From Streptomyces tauricus (lineage in GTDB: Bacteria > Actinomycetota > Actinomycetes > Streptomycetales > Streptomycetaceae): a stretch of 64,000 nt of DNA. Each line of letters opens with the position of its first letter. Within the stretch, counting starts at the first letter, position 1. The DNA lies in assembly GCF_014650955.1 (NCBI RefSeq), contig NZ_BMVY01000005.1, positions 248,001-312,000 of the forward strand. The letters run 5' to 3'. This document shows positions 35,401 to 44,147 of the stretch, in pieces. The notes under the pieces were generated by a model. It ran no database searches. It was given only the letters and a program-made list of their open reading frames with translations, and was not told the origin of the DNA. The position numbers were made by a program, and so were the translations under genes.

Positions 35401-35946
35401 TCAGGCTGTCCGACGGGCGGGTTCCCCGTCCACCGGTTTGCGGGCGGCCGTACGGATCCTTTGCCCGCGCCGGGTCAGCCCCCAGGGCTTGAGGACCGAG
35501 ATCACCGTCATGAAGAGATACGCGGACAGCGAGACGACCGGTCCGAACAGGACGTCACCGGGGTCGGGCAGCGGTCCGCCGTCCGACACGGCGGCGACCG
35601 CGGTGTTCACCCCGGGGCGCAGGGCGAAAACGGTGGCCGTGGTGGTGGCCAGAGTCAGCCAGAACTTGGTGTAGACCCACCGGTGCCTCGCCAGCCCCCA
35701 CTGCGTGCCCAGGGACAACAGCAAGCCGGTGAGAAGCGTAAAGAACGCCAGGGGGAGCAGAAGCCAGTCGGCGAAGGTCTTCATGGCGCGGACAGAGGCT
35801 TCCACGGTCGCCGCGGATCCGGTGGTGGTCGCGGTGATTCCCAGGGCGAGCAGCCCGAGCGTGAGCCCGAGCCAGCACGCGGACGCGGCTACATGGACGA
35901 CGAGGGTGGCCCGGCGCACGGGGCGGCTTAGTTTCACGTGAAACAC
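35401..35946 (-). CDS. Four-helix membrane protein (DUF2269-like)
   Basis: The product is 181 aa from GTG 35946 or 178 aa from GTG 35937. Both starts border or lie in a parS site, which encodes FHVK. Four hydrophobic segments are seen (LVVHVAASACWLGLTLGLLALG, WLLLPLAFFTLLTGLLLSLG, FWLTLATTTATVFAL, LSAYLFMTVISVLKPWGLT). Function is unknown. Ribosome-binding complementarity is weak (AGG about 4 nt from 35946). Confidence 0.75.
   Translation of the reverse strand: MFHVKLSRPVRRATLVVHVAASACWLGLTLGLLALGITATTTGSAATVEASVRAMKTFADWLLLPLAFFTLLTGLLLSLGTQWGLARHRWVYTKFWLTLATTTATVFALRPGVNTAVAAVSDGGPLPDPGDVLFGPVVSLSAYLFMTVISVLKPWGLTRRGQRIRTAARKPVDGEPARRTA
35931..35944. other. parS site overlapping a start codon
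   Basis: Perfect GTTTCACGTGAAAC that includes the first codons of the membrane-protein gene reading left. Confidence 0.92.
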
Positions 35947-36460
35947 CGTGCCTGGCGCGTGCGGCCGAGGCGTCTGACAGCGGGAGTAACCCCGCGTACT
36001 AGCCTCGGCGTACATCCTGTGAATTGGCCTGCGCCGCCCGGTAATTGAAAGAATTGGTGAGACGTCCACCACGCAATTCCTGACGTAAGGAAGCGGGGAC
36101 TTGTGCGTCGGACCGCGGCCGGTATGGTCGACTCCGGTTCGTGTCCGACGAGGTGTCCGCACATCTCGTCGGGGCGATCGCAGGGCAATGCAGCCTAACG
36201 GGACAGAAAGATCGAAGAACCGCATTTCCGGTTACCAACCGGGCTGGTGTTACTGAGTGGGATGCTGACTTGGCTGTAGTGCGGCCAATGTCACATTCTC
36301 GGCTCACTTGTCTCCAGTGTGCGATGACGCGGTCCAATATGGGCGCACTGGCCATCAGGACGGAATGGGGCGAAGTAAGCAGTCTGCGGGGGGAAAGCAG
36401 GCATCTTCCGATGGAGGAGGTGCGCAGACCGACCGAAAGATGTTCGAGGCGAGGCACAGC
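35947..36460. other. Relatively AT-rich intergenic region upstream of the flavohaemoglobin
   Basis: 514 bp without a supported gene. By eye 36001-36300 is near 53% GC against about 70% around it. AATTG motifs occur at 36022, 36043 and 36052, and CAATT at 36074, the last two forming an imperfect inverted repeat. Long frames here have poor third-position GC. It probably holds promoters and operators of the divergent neighbours. Confidence 0.5.
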
Positions 36461-37984
36461 ATGGACGCTCCGACCACCACGTCGGCCGACAACGGCACTT
36501 CAGGGGGTGGCGGCGGAGGCGGCTGGTTCACACCGCACACGCCACCGGAGCCGCCCGCGGGCGGCGAACAGGGGGCGACCGAGGGGCGGCGCCTGGCCGC
36601 GTTGCGGCCCGTCAACAGGTCCGCGGCGGGAGGGGCCGGCCCGGCACAGCGGCGAATACCCCCGTCCGCCCCGCCTGCTCCGTCCGCTCCGTCCGCCAGG
36701 CCCGGATCGGACACCGATCGAGCAGACGTCGAACCAGCAGCGGACGTCGAACCAGCAGCTCCCCCCACAGCAACCGCCCCCACGGCGGTCTCGGCCCCCG
36801 CGCCGGACTCCGCCCCCGCGCCGGACTCCGTGCCCGCGCCTGTGCCGCCCCCCGCTCCCGCGAGGCCCGCCTCCCCCGACGCCGTCCTCATCCGCCGCAC
36901 GATGGCCGAGGTGGCACCCGTCGCCGACAAGGTCACCTCGTACTTCTACGCGCTGCTCTTCGTCCGCCATCCAGACCTGCGCCCCCTGTTCCCGGCCGCG
37001 ATGGACACGCAGCGGGACCGGCTGCTCAAGGCGCTGCTGACGGCGGCCGAACACATCGACAACACCGAGATCCTGGTCTCGTACCTGCAGAACCTCGGCC
37101 GCGGCCACCGCAAGTACGGCACGCGCCCCGAGCACTACCCCGCCGTCGGGGAGTGCCTCCTCGGCGCGCTCAGCCGATTCGCCGAGGCGGCCTGGGACAG
37201 CGAGACCGAGGCGGCCTGGGTCAGGGCGTACACGAAGATCTCCCAGGTCATGATCGACGCCGCGGCGGTGGACGAACTGCGCGCGCCGGCCTGGTGGTAC
37301 GCCGAGGTGATCTCGCACGATCTGAGGACCCCGGACGTCGCCGTCGTCACGGTCCGCCCCGATCAGCCGTACCCCTTCCTCGCCGGCCAGTACGCGAGCC
37401 TGGAGACCCCGTGGTGGCCCCGCGTCTGGCGGCACTACTCGTTCGCCTCCGCGCCCCGCTCGGACGGACTGCTGTCGTTCCACGTGAAGGCGGTTCCGGC
37501 GGGCTGGGTCTCCAGCGCGCTGGTGCACCGGGCCCGCCCCGGCGACATCCTCAGGCTCGGCCCGCCCGCGGGCTCGATGACCGTCGACCACACCACCGAC
37601 AGCGGGCTGCTCTGCCTGGGCGGCGGCACCGGTATCGCGCCGATCAAGGCACTCGTCGAGGACGTCGCCGAACACGGGCAGAGGCGGCCGGTCGAGGTCT
37701 TCTACGGGGCCCGCACCGGTCACGACCTGTACGACATCGACACCATGCTCCGGCTGCAGCAGAGCCACTCATGGCTCGCGGTGCGTCCCATCGTCGACCA
37801 GCAGGCACATCTGCAACTGCCCGACGCGGTCCGCGAATACGGTCCGTGGGACGAGTACGACGCCTACCTCTCCGGGCCGCCCGGCATGATCCGCAACGGT
37901 GTGGACGCGCTCCGGGACATCGGTATCCCGTCGGAACGGATCCGGCACGACGCGGTGGAAGACCTCGTCGCGGCACGGGACTGA
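36461..37984 (+). CDS. Flavohaemoglobin-type protein with disordered N-terminal extension
   Basis: I choose ATG 36461 (GCGAGG 6 nt upstream); ATG 36440 and 36365 are in frame but have weaker codon use. The 507-aa product has about 140 disordered Pro/Ala/Gly residues, a globin domain (about 142-285), an FAD domain and an NAD domain. The B10 Tyr is in SYFYALLF, the E7-like Gln in TQRDR and the proximal His in LGRGHRKYGTRPEHYP. The FAD motif is WRHYSFASAP and the NAD motif LCLGGGTGIAP. This is the layout of Hmp, which oxidises nitric oxide to nitrate. The long extension is not part of normal Hmp. Confidence 0.88.
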   Translation: MDAPTTTSADNGTSGGGGGGGWFTPHTPPEPPAGGEQGATEGRRLAALRPVNRSAAGGAGPAQRRIPPSAPPAPSAPSARPGSDTDRADVEPAADVEPAAPPTATAPTAVSAPAPDSAPAPDSVPAPVPPPAPARPASPDAVLIRRTMAEVAPVADKVTSYFYALLFVRHPDLRPLFPAAMDTQRDRLLKALLTAAEHIDNTEILVSYLQNLGRGHRKYGTRPEHYPAVGECLLGALSRFAEAAWDSETEAAWVRAYTKISQVMIDAAAVDELRAPAWWYAEVISHDLRTPDVAVVTVRPDQPYPFLAGQYASLETPWWPRVWRHYSFASAPRSDGLLSFHVKAVPAGWVSSALVHRARPGDILRLGPPAGSMTVDHTTDSGLLCLGGGTGIAPIKALVEDVAEHGQRRPVEVFYGARTGHDLYDIDTMLRLQQSHSWLAVRPIVDQQAHLQLPDAVREYGPWDEYDAYLSGPPGMIRNGVDALRDIGIPSERIRHDAVEDLVAARD

Positions 37985-38060
37985 CTCCGGCCCGAACCGG
38001 GATGACGAACCCGAACCACGAACCCGAACCAGGAACGGCGAACGAAAAGCGGCGGGCAGG

Positions 38061-38543
38061 TCAGCCGAGGTCGGGTGCCTGCATCGCCCGTACGCCCTCG
38101 ATGTTCCCGTCGAGATAGTGCCGCAGCGACAGCGGTACGAGATGGACGGAGGCGATGCCCACGCGGGTGAAAGGGATCCGGACGATCTCGTAGTCGCCGC
38201 AGGGCTCCTCGATCTCGGGACCGTGGCGGAGCGAGGGATCCATGGATTCCAGATGGCAGACGAAGAAGTGCTGCACCTTCACGCCGGTCGAGCTGCTGTC
38301 CTCGCCGATGTGCTCGACGGTGTCGACGAAGCACGGTACGACATCGGTGATCTTGGCGCCGAGTTCCTCGTGCACTTCACGGTGGAGGGCGTCGACGACG
38401 GTCGTGTCCTCAGGCTCGACCCCGCCACCGGGCGTCAGCCAGTAGGGATCGACGCCGGGCTTGGTCCGCTTGATCAAGATCAAGTCGTCGCCGTCCAGCA
38501 GGACGGCCCGGGCGGTGCGCTTGACCACGGGTCGGTCGGTCAT
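38061..38543 (-). CDS. Nudix hydrolase
   Basis: The 160-aa protein has the Nudix box in GGGVEPEDTTVVDALHREVHEELGA (metal-binding REVHEEL), preceded by ILIKRTKPGVDPYWLTPGG. It hydrolyses nucleoside diphosphates linked to another group; the substrate is not predictable. A near-perfect parS lies 22 bp upstream of its start. Confidence 0.9.
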   Translation of the reverse strand: MTDRPVVKRTARAVLLDGDDLILIKRTKPGVDPYWLTPGGGVEPEDTTVVDALHREVHEELGAKITDVVPCFVDTVEHIGEDSSSTGVKVQHFFVCHLESMDPSLRHGPEIEEPCGDYEIVRIPFTRVGIASVHLVPLSLRHYLDGNIEGVRAMQAPDLG

Positions 38544-38564
38544 GGGAGGAATGTGGCCCGGTTG

Positions 38565-38578
38565 GTTCCACGTGAAAC
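38565..38578. other. parS-like site, one mismatch
   Basis: GTTCCACGTGAAAC, differing from parS at position 4, between the nudix and LysR genes. Confidence 0.7.
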
Positions 38579-38609
38579 ATCGCCGTCCGGACCAGGCGAA
38601 GCATCTGCG

Positions 38610-39515
38610 TCACGACCAGCCGGTAGCGGCGCGCATCAACCACTCGTGGGCGCGCGCGATATGCGGCATGGCCAGTGTGCCGGTCCGTACCACCAGGAAG
38701 TATGTACGAAGGGGTGGTACCGGCGGCTCGCTCAGCGCCACCACGTCGCCCCGCTCCAGGGCCGGTCCGCACAGATAGCGCGGCAGGACCGCTAGTCCCG
38801 CGCCGGTGGTGGCGCAGGCGAGCACCGCCCGCAGATCGGGAACGATGACCGTGCCCGATGCGGCGGGCAGGGAGTCGAAGACGGAAGCCCAGTAGCGGGC
38901 GATGAACGGCAGCGACTCGTGCACCTCGACCACGGGCAGGTTCTCCAGCGCGGGCGCGCCTTGGCGCCGTATCTTGTCGGAGCCGATCCGGGCGATCCAG
39001 CGCGGGGCGGCGACCAGCACGTGCTCCTCGTCGCAGAGCGGAGTCGCGGTGAGTAGAGGGCCCCGCGGGCGTGCCGTGCTGATGGCCAGATCATGATGTC
39101 CGGCAGCGAGTCCCTCCAGTGTCTCCTCCGCATTGCCGAAGGAGGCCCGCAGCGCGAAGCCGTGGCCGTCTTCGCCGATCAGCTCGGTGAGTGCGGGCAG
39201 CGCGCGCTCGGCGGTGAACTCCGGTGGCCCGGCGAGGTGGAGGGTGCGCAGGGAGGAGTCCGCGTCGAGGCCGGTCTCGGTGATCTCCACGAGGGCGTCG
39301 AGATGCGGAGCGGCCTTGTGGGCGAGCTCGTCCCCGATGGTGGTGGGGGTCACCCCGCGGGCCTGGCGCAGGAACAGAGGGCGCCCCAGCTGCCGTTCGA
39401 GCGTGCGGATCTGTGAGGTGACGGCCGGCTGGGAGAGGCCGAGCAGGGCGGCGGCGCGGGTGAAGGAGCCGGCCCGGTGCACGGTCACAAAGGTCCGCAG
39501 CAGGGCCAGATCCAT
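38610..39515 (-). CDS. LysR-family transcriptional regulator
   Basis: The 301-aa protein has an N-terminal HTH (LRTFVTVHRAGSFTRAAALLGLSQPAVTSQIRTLE), a linker with GRPLFLRQARGVTPT and a periplasmic-binding-like effector domain (about 90-295). LysR proteins usually act on a divergent gene, but here none starts to the right, as the next gene ends at 39731 on the same strand. The 215-bp upstream gap includes an AT-rich patch (about 39554-39573). Confidence 0.93.
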   Translation of the reverse strand: MDLALLRTFVTVHRAGSFTRAAALLGLSQPAVTSQIRTLERQLGRPLFLRQARGVTPTTIGDELAHKAAPHLDALVEITETGLDADSSLRTLHLAGPPEFTAERALPALTELIGEDGHGFALRASFGNAEETLEGLAAGHHDLAISTARPRGPLLTATPLCDEEHVLVAAPRWIARIGSDKIRRQGAPALENLPVVEVHESLPFIARYWASVFDSLPAASGTVIVPDLRAVLACATTGAGLAVLPRYLCGPALERGDVVALSEPPVPPLRTYFLVVRTGTLAMPHIARAHEWLMRAATGWS

Positions 39516-39730
39516 GGCTTCCCTTCAACTTCCAGCTTGCCGGAAGCCCCCAACTATAAATAAGTCGATAGCTCCCTGTCGCTACCGTGATTGGACACTG
39601 ACACAGAGTCAACTAGCCTTGTTCGCGCGGTTCTTAGCGCAGAGAACCGGGGCGGTCCGAGCCACGAGGGGGGAGGCTCGGGCCGTCCGTTGTGCGTAGC
39701 GCGGCTACTGGCCGGTCACTCGGAAAGTGC

Positions 39731-40870
39731 TCACTTCGCGGACTCGTCGAGCGCTCGCCGGACGTCGGCCACCAGGTCCTCCGGATCCTCGGCGCCGACC
39801 GAGAGACGGATGAAGCCCTCCGGGACCGCGTCGCCGCCCCAGCGCCCGCGCCGCTCGGCGGTCGACCGCACCCCGCCGAAGCTCGTCGCGTCGTCCACGA
39901 GCCGCAGTGCGTCGAGAAAACGGTCGGCACGCGCGCGCGTGGGCAGGGTGAACGACACCACGCATCCGAAGCGCCTCATCTGCTGCGAGGCGATCTTGTG
40001 CGAAGGGTCGCCGGGCAGTCCGGGATAACGGACGCCGAGCTCCTCGGGCCAGTCCCGCAGTGTCTCGGCGATCACCTGGGCGCTCGCGTCCTGCCGGTCC
40101 ACGCGCATCTGCAGCGTGGCGAGCGAGCGGTGCGCGAGCCATGCCTCCATGGGCCCCGGGATCGCCCCGACGATCTTGCGCCAGCGCCGTACGGAGGCCA
40201 TCGCCGACGCGTCGCCACCCGTGACGTAGCCGAGGAGGATGTCTCCGTGACCGGTGAGCTGCTTGGTGCCGCTGGCCACGGAGAAGTCCGCGCCCAGCTC
40301 CAGCGGCCGCTGCCCGAGCGGCGTCGCCAGGGTGTTGTCGACCGCGACGAGGGCGCCGCGCGCGTGGGCCGCCTCGGCGAGCCGTCGTACGTCGCACACG
40401 TCGAGCCCCGGGTTCGACGGGGTCTCGATCCACAGCAGCTTCGCCCCGTCGAGGACGTCGAGCTGGGCGTCGCCGCCGGTCGGGGCCGTGCGCACCTCGA
40501 TGCCGTACGCCTCCAGCTGTCCGCGGACGAGCGGCAGGACCTGGTAGCCGTCGTCGGGCAGCACGACCGCGTCGCCGGCGCTCAGCTGGGAGAACAGGAC
40601 GGCCGAGATGGCGGCCATGCCGGAGGCGAAGACGAGCGTCTCGACGCCGTCCCGGCCCGGAGCCTCCAGCTCGCCGATCGCGCGCTCCAGGTGGGTCCAG
40701 GTCGGGTTCTCGTCGCGTCCGTAGGTGTAAGGGCCGGTGGGATCGCCCGGCAGATGGAAGTGGGCGGCGAAGACCGGGCCGGGGAGGGTCGGCTCGTGCT
40801 TGACCGGCTCGGGCAGCCCCGCCCGTACGGCACGTGTGCCGTCACCCGCTCCCTCGAAAGAATGTGTCAT
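39731..40870 (-). CDS. Cystathionine gamma-lyase/synthase family PLP enzyme
   Basis: The 379-aa protein is a Cys/Met-metabolism fold-type I PLP enzyme. YTYGRDENPTWTHLERAIGELE and VFASGMAAISAVLF are N-terminal landmarks. The PLP lysine is in ASGTKQLTGHGDILLGYV (about 208-214). RLSVGAEDPEDLVADVRRAL closes the protein. It probably cleaves or forms cystathionine-type thioethers. Its start overlaps the stop of the phosphatase gene by 4 nt (ATGA), so they are translationally coupled. Confidence 0.92.
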   Translation of the reverse strand: MTHSFEGAGDGTRAVRAGLPEPVKHEPTLPGPVFAAHFHLPGDPTGPYTYGRDENPTWTHLERAIGELEAPGRDGVETLVFASGMAAISAVLFSQLSAGDAVVLPDDGYQVLPLVRGQLEAYGIEVRTAPTGGDAQLDVLDGAKLLWIETPSNPGLDVCDVRRLAEAAHARGALVAVDNTLATPLGQRPLELGADFSVASGTKQLTGHGDILLGYVTGGDASAMASVRRWRKIVGAIPGPMEAWLAHRSLATLQMRVDRQDASAQVIAETLRDWPEELGVRYPGLPGDPSHKIASQQMRRFGCVVSFTLPTRARADRFLDALRLVDDATSFGGVRSTAERRGRWGGDAVPEGFIRLSVGAEDPEDLVADVRRALDESAK

Positions 40871-41358
40871 GCCGCCAGTCCTTCCACTTGCTCGCGTACA
40901 GCGGCGAGCAGTCCTGGGCTCGCCGCCTCCACCATCTCAAGACACTCCTCGAAACCGTCCATCCCCCCGTAATAGGGATCCGGTACGTCGAGATCGGCGC
41001 CGGCCGCGAGGTCGTACGAGCGCAGCAGCCGGACCTTCTCGGCGTCGGCGGGGGTCGGCGCGAGGCGGCGCAGGGCCTTGAGGTGCCCGGCGTCGAGGGC
41101 TATCACCAGGTCGAGCCGGGAGAACCAGTCGGGCCGGAACCGGCGGGCCGCATGGCCGCTGCCGTAGCCGTTCGCCTCCAGCACGGAGACGGTGCGCGGG
41201 TCGGCGCCGTCACCCTCGTGCCAGCCGTCGGTACCCGCGCTGTCCACCTCGACCAGACCGTCGAGCCCCGCCTCGGCCACCCGCGCGCGGAAGACGGACT
41301 CGGCCATCGGGGAACGGCATATGTTGCCGGTGCATACGAAGCACACGCGATAGGGCAT
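40867..41358 (-). CDS. Low-molecular-weight protein tyrosine phosphatase
   Basis: The 163-aa protein has the N-terminal P-loop VCTGNICRSPMAE with catalytic Cys and Arg, and the distal DPYYGG acid loop. It dephosphorylates protein tyrosines or small phosphoesters. In an apparent operon the phage_holin_4_2-like gene is 9 bp upstream and the PLP lyase overlaps downstream. Confidence 0.95.
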   Translation of the reverse strand: MPYRVCFVCTGNICRSPMAESVFRARVAEAGLDGLVEVDSAGTDGWHEGDGADPRTVSVLEANGYGSGHAARRFRPDWFSRLDLVIALDAGHLKALRRLAPTPADAEKVRLLRSYDLAAGADLDVPDPYYGGMDGFEECLEMVEAASPGLLAAVREQVEGLAA

Positions 41359-41367
41359 CGGGGTCGC

Positions 41368-41745
41368 TCAGTCCTCGTCGGGAAGGACGACGTTCAGAGC
41401 CCAGGAGACGATCGAGATGATCAGGCCGCCCAGGACTGCGGTCCAGAATCCCTCGACGTGGAAGCTCAGGTCGAGCTTGTCCGCCAGCCACGAGGTCAGC
41501 AGCAGCATCAGGGCGTTGACCACCAGCGTGATCAGTCCGAGCGTGAGGATGAACAGCGGGAAGGTGAGGACCTTCACGATCGGCTTGACCAGGAAGTTCA
41601 CCAGTCCGAAGACCAGCGCGACGAGCAACAGCGTGCCGATCTCCTTGCCGGTGCTGTCACCGGACAGGGTGATCTTGTCGAGCAGCCACACCGCCACGGC
41701 GAGAGCGCCCGCGTTGGCGATCGTCTTGACTACGAAATTCTTCAT
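41368..41745 (-). CDS. Small membrane protein of the phage holin 4 superfamily (YvlD-like)
   Basis: The 125-aa product has four hydrophobic helices: VVKTIANAGALAVAVWLL, LLLVALVFGLVNFLVKPIVK, FPLFILTLGLITLVVNALML and FWTAVLGGLIISIVSWALNV. The VKPI motif is typical. Despite the family name it is a conserved chromosomal protein and no phage genes are near. Function is unknown. Confidence 0.85.
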   Translation of the reverse strand: MKNFVVKTIANAGALAVAVWLLDKITLSGDSTGKEIGTLLLVALVFGLVNFLVKPIVKVLTFPLFILTLGLITLVVNALMLLLTSWLADKLDLSFHVEGFWTAVLGGLIISIVSWALNVVLPDED

Positions 41746-41805
41746 GTGTCTGATCGTGACAGAAGAGATCGGATACGAGCAGCGGGGCAGGGGCGGACAA
41801 GGGCG

Positions 41806-42123
41806 ATGAAGGCATTCCGGCTGGACGAACTGGAGGCGGAGCGCGCCGCCAACGACGGCGCGTACCTCCAGTTCCTGCGCGAGAAGAACATGTCGGTCGG
41901 CCTGTACGCGCTGGACGCGGGCGCACAGGACCCCCAGCAGCCCCACGGCCAGGACGAGGTGTACCTCGTCGTCAGCGGCCGTGCCGCGATCACGGTGGGC
42001 ATGGAGACGACCCAGGTGGCGCGCGGCAGCGTCGTGTACGTACCCGCGGGGGTGGCGCACAAGTTCCACCACATCAGCGAGGATCTGCGGGTCGTCGTGG
42101 TCTTCTCTCCGCCGGAGAGCTGA
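41806..42123 (+). CDS. Cupin-domain protein
   Basis: The 105-aa protein starts at ATG 41806 after AAGGG. One small cupin barrel carries HGQDEVYLVVSG (metal ligand His and Glu, motif 1) and GVAHKFHHISEDL (motif 2 His). The substrate is unknown. It is divergent from the phage-holin-like gene with a 60-bp shared promoter region. Confidence 0.88.
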   Translation: MKAFRLDELEAERAANDGAYLQFLREKNMSVGLYALDAGAQDPQQPHGQDEVYLVVSGRAAITVGMETTQVARGSVVYVPAGVAHKFHHISEDLRVVVVFSPPES

Positions 42124-42296
42124 CGTCCGCCTCAGGGTTCCCTAGGGGAACGGTCAGGGGAGGACAAGGGGCGCGAGGCCCCCGTCGGCACCCCTGCCGC
42201 CCCTAGCATCGAGGCAGGACATTCGTGGCCCGCCGGCACGGCGGGAACGATCAGGGCAGCACTCGGAAACGGGCAGAGAGACAAGGAACAAGGGCG

Positions 42297-42509
42297 ATGC
42301 GAGAGATCTTCGCGGGGATGCCGTGGTGGGTTAAGTGGGTCGCGGTGCCGGTCATCGCTCTGGTCGTGTTCGGCGGCCTGATAGCGAGTGTCGTCGGATT
42401 CGTGATCGGCCTGCTCTTCAAGCTGCTGCTCTTCGTGGCACTGGTCGGCGGACTGATCTACGTCGTACGGAAGTTCATGTCGGGCTCCTCGTCGAGGAGC
42501 GACTGGTAG
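42297..42509 (+). CDS. Small membrane protein (DUF5326-like)
   Basis: The 70-aa product begins MREIFAGMPWWVKWVAVPVI with two hydrophobic stretches (VAVPVIALVVFGGLIASVVG, LLFKLLLFVALVGGLIYVV) and a Ser-rich tail. It looks like the conserved small Streptomyces protein next to ssgR. Ribosome binding site AGGG at 3 nt is short; AAGGAACAAGGG lies just upstream. Function is unknown. Confidence 0.8.
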   Translation: MREIFAGMPWWVKWVAVPVIALVVFGGLIASVVGFVIGLLFKLLLFVALVGGLIYVVRKFMSGSSSRSDW

Positions 42510-42569
42510 AGATCGGCACGGGGGACAGGTGATCCGCCGGACCCCGCCGTCCGGCCATCCCTCACCGCT

Positions 42570-42592
42570 GAGGGGGAACCGTCGGTTCCCTC
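42570..42592 (+). terminator. Hairpin after the DUF5326-like gene
   Basis: GAGGG...GGAACC / GGTTCCCTC inverted repeat with GTC loop, 60 bp past the stop and upstream of ssgR. Confidence 0.5.
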
Positions 42593-42745
42593 GGCTGGGG
42601 GAAGTTTTCGAGGCATGTCGTCAGCGATCGGTGGCAGACGGTTAAAGTCCGGAACTCGCCGCGGGGTCGATCCTCGGGAGCGGCGTTCCAGAACCTCCCG
42701 CGTCACCCTCGCGCGGGCGGCCCCCTCGCGTTTCGGGAGTGACCT

Positions 42746-43549
42746 TTGGCCACGGTGGACACCGCACCCGCAGGATCGAAGGTTCCGGCCTCCGAGCCGC
42801 ACCCCACGACCCTCATCGGTTCGGTGCAGCGTGCGATGCGTCTTCTGGAGTCCGTCGCGCGGCACGAGCACGGGGCGCCCGCGAAGCAGCTGGCCCGCGA
42901 GGCCGGACTCGCTCTCCCCACGGCGTACCACCTGCTGCGCACCCTGGTGCACGACGGGTATCTGCGCCGCGAGAAGGGGCTGTTCTTCCTCGGCGAGGCG
43001 GCCGAGCGGCTGAGCCGCAGCGGGGCCCAGCAGAAACGTCGCAGCACGATCGCCGACGCTCTGGGAAGCTGGCGCGATTCGATCGGTGCTCCCGTCTACT
43101 ACGCGGTCTACCGCGGCGGGGAGATCGAGGTCCAGTGCGTCGCCGACACCCCGGGCAATCCCGCGGTCGAGGAGTGGGCGGACTTCCGGGAGACGGGGCA
43201 CGCACACGCGATCGGCCAGTGTCTGCTGTCCCAACTCGACGCGGAGGGGCGCAGGGACCACCTCGACCGCTACCCCGTCCGATCCGTCACGCCGTACACG
43301 GTGCGTGACGATCAGACCTTGATTCGCCGTCTCGAATCGGCCGGACGTATGCAACCGGTGATCGAACGTCAGGAGTACGCGCTGGGCACGGTCTGCGCCG
43401 CGATCCCTCTCACTTTGGGCAGCACGGCCGCCACGGTGGCCATCTCCATGCCGTCCCACCAGGCCGATCGCCTGCTGCCGGCGGCGCGGCGACTGCAGCG
43501 CGAGATCGATCTGCTGCTGGGGACACTCTCCGTCTCTATCAGCATCTGA
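42746..43549 (+). CDS. ssgR: IclR-type regulator SsgR, activator of ssgA
   Basis: The 267-aa protein starts with TTG 42746 after GGGAGTG. The N-terminal winged helix is SVQRAMRLLESVARHEHGAPAKQLAREAGLALPTAYHLLRTL; the C-terminal IclR effector domain follows (about 100-267, GAPVYYAVYRGGEIEVQCV). In S. coelicolor SsgR activates ssgA, which follows here at 98 bp in the same direction, so synteny makes the name secure. Confidence 0.92.
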   Translation: MATVDTAPAGSKVPASEPHPTTLIGSVQRAMRLLESVARHEHGAPAKQLAREAGLALPTAYHLLRTLVHDGYLRREKGLFFLGEAAERLSRSGAQQKRRSTIADALGSWRDSIGAPVYYAVYRGGEIEVQCVADTPGNPAVEEWADFRETGHAHAIGQCLLSQLDAEGRRDHLDRYPVRSVTPYTVRDDQTLIRRLESAGRMQPVIERQEYALGTVCAAIPLTLGSTAATVAISMPSHQADRLLPAARRLQREIDLLLGTLSVSISI

Positions 43550-43647
43550 AAACTCACTCCTTGTGATCTGGTGTACACGTTCAGCAAGATGCCAGAAGTG
43601 TTAGGTGGACGATTCCCGGCCATGGACGGCAAACGACGGGGTAGGCG

Positions 43648-44088
43648 ATGCGCGAGTCGGTAGTACAGGCAGAGGTCATGATGAGCTTCGTCGTCTCGGA
43701 GGAGCTCTCCTTCCGCATCCCGGTGGAGCTGCGTTACGAGACCTGTGATCCCTATGCCGTGCGTCTGACCTTCCACCTGCCCGGCGACGCTCCGGTGACC
43801 TGGGCCTTCGGCCGGGAGTTGCTGATCGACGGTGTGGGCCGACCGTGCGGGGACGGAGACGTGCACATCACTCCCTCGGACTCCGAGGGTTTCGGCGATG
43901 TGCTGATCCGGCTCCAGGTGGGTGTCGACCAGGCCCTGTTCCGCTGCGGTACGGCGCCGCTGCTGGCGTTCCTCGACCGTACGGACCGGCTGGTCCCGCT
44001 GGGCCAGGAGCGCTCCCTCGCCGACTTCGACACGCACCTGGATGAAGCGCTGGACCGCATCCTGGCGGAGGAGCAGAGCGCGGGGTGA
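43648..44088 (+). CDS. ssgA: Sporulation/septation regulator SsgA
   Basis: The 146-aa protein begins MRESVVQAEVMMSFVVSEEL. FRIPVELRYETCDPYAVRLTF, WAFGRELLIDGV and FLDRTDRLVPLG are SALP family hallmarks. SsgA promotes sporulation-specific division and marks growth and septum sites through SsgB and FtsZ in Streptomyces. It is activated by SsgR encoded directly upstream. Confidence 0.96.
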   Translation: MRESVVQAEVMMSFVVSEELSFRIPVELRYETCDPYAVRLTFHLPGDAPVTWAFGRELLIDGVGRPCGDGDVHITPSDSEGFGDVLIRLQVGVDQALFRCGTAPLLAFLDRTDRLVPLGQERSLADFDTHLDEALDRILAEEQSAG

Positions 44089-44147
44089 CGCGGCGGCGGC
44101 CGGAGTGAGGTGACGTTTTCCCGGCTACCGCCGCCCGCGGTGGGGTT

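Noticed and set aside
37477..37490. GTTCCACGTGAAGG in the flavohaemoglobin gene as a parS site
   Set aside because: Three differences from parS; explained by the coding sequence SFHVKA.
41368..41745. Phage-derived element suggested by the holin family name
   Set aside because: The family is widespread in bacterial chromosomes and no phage genes, attachment repeats or integrase are present.
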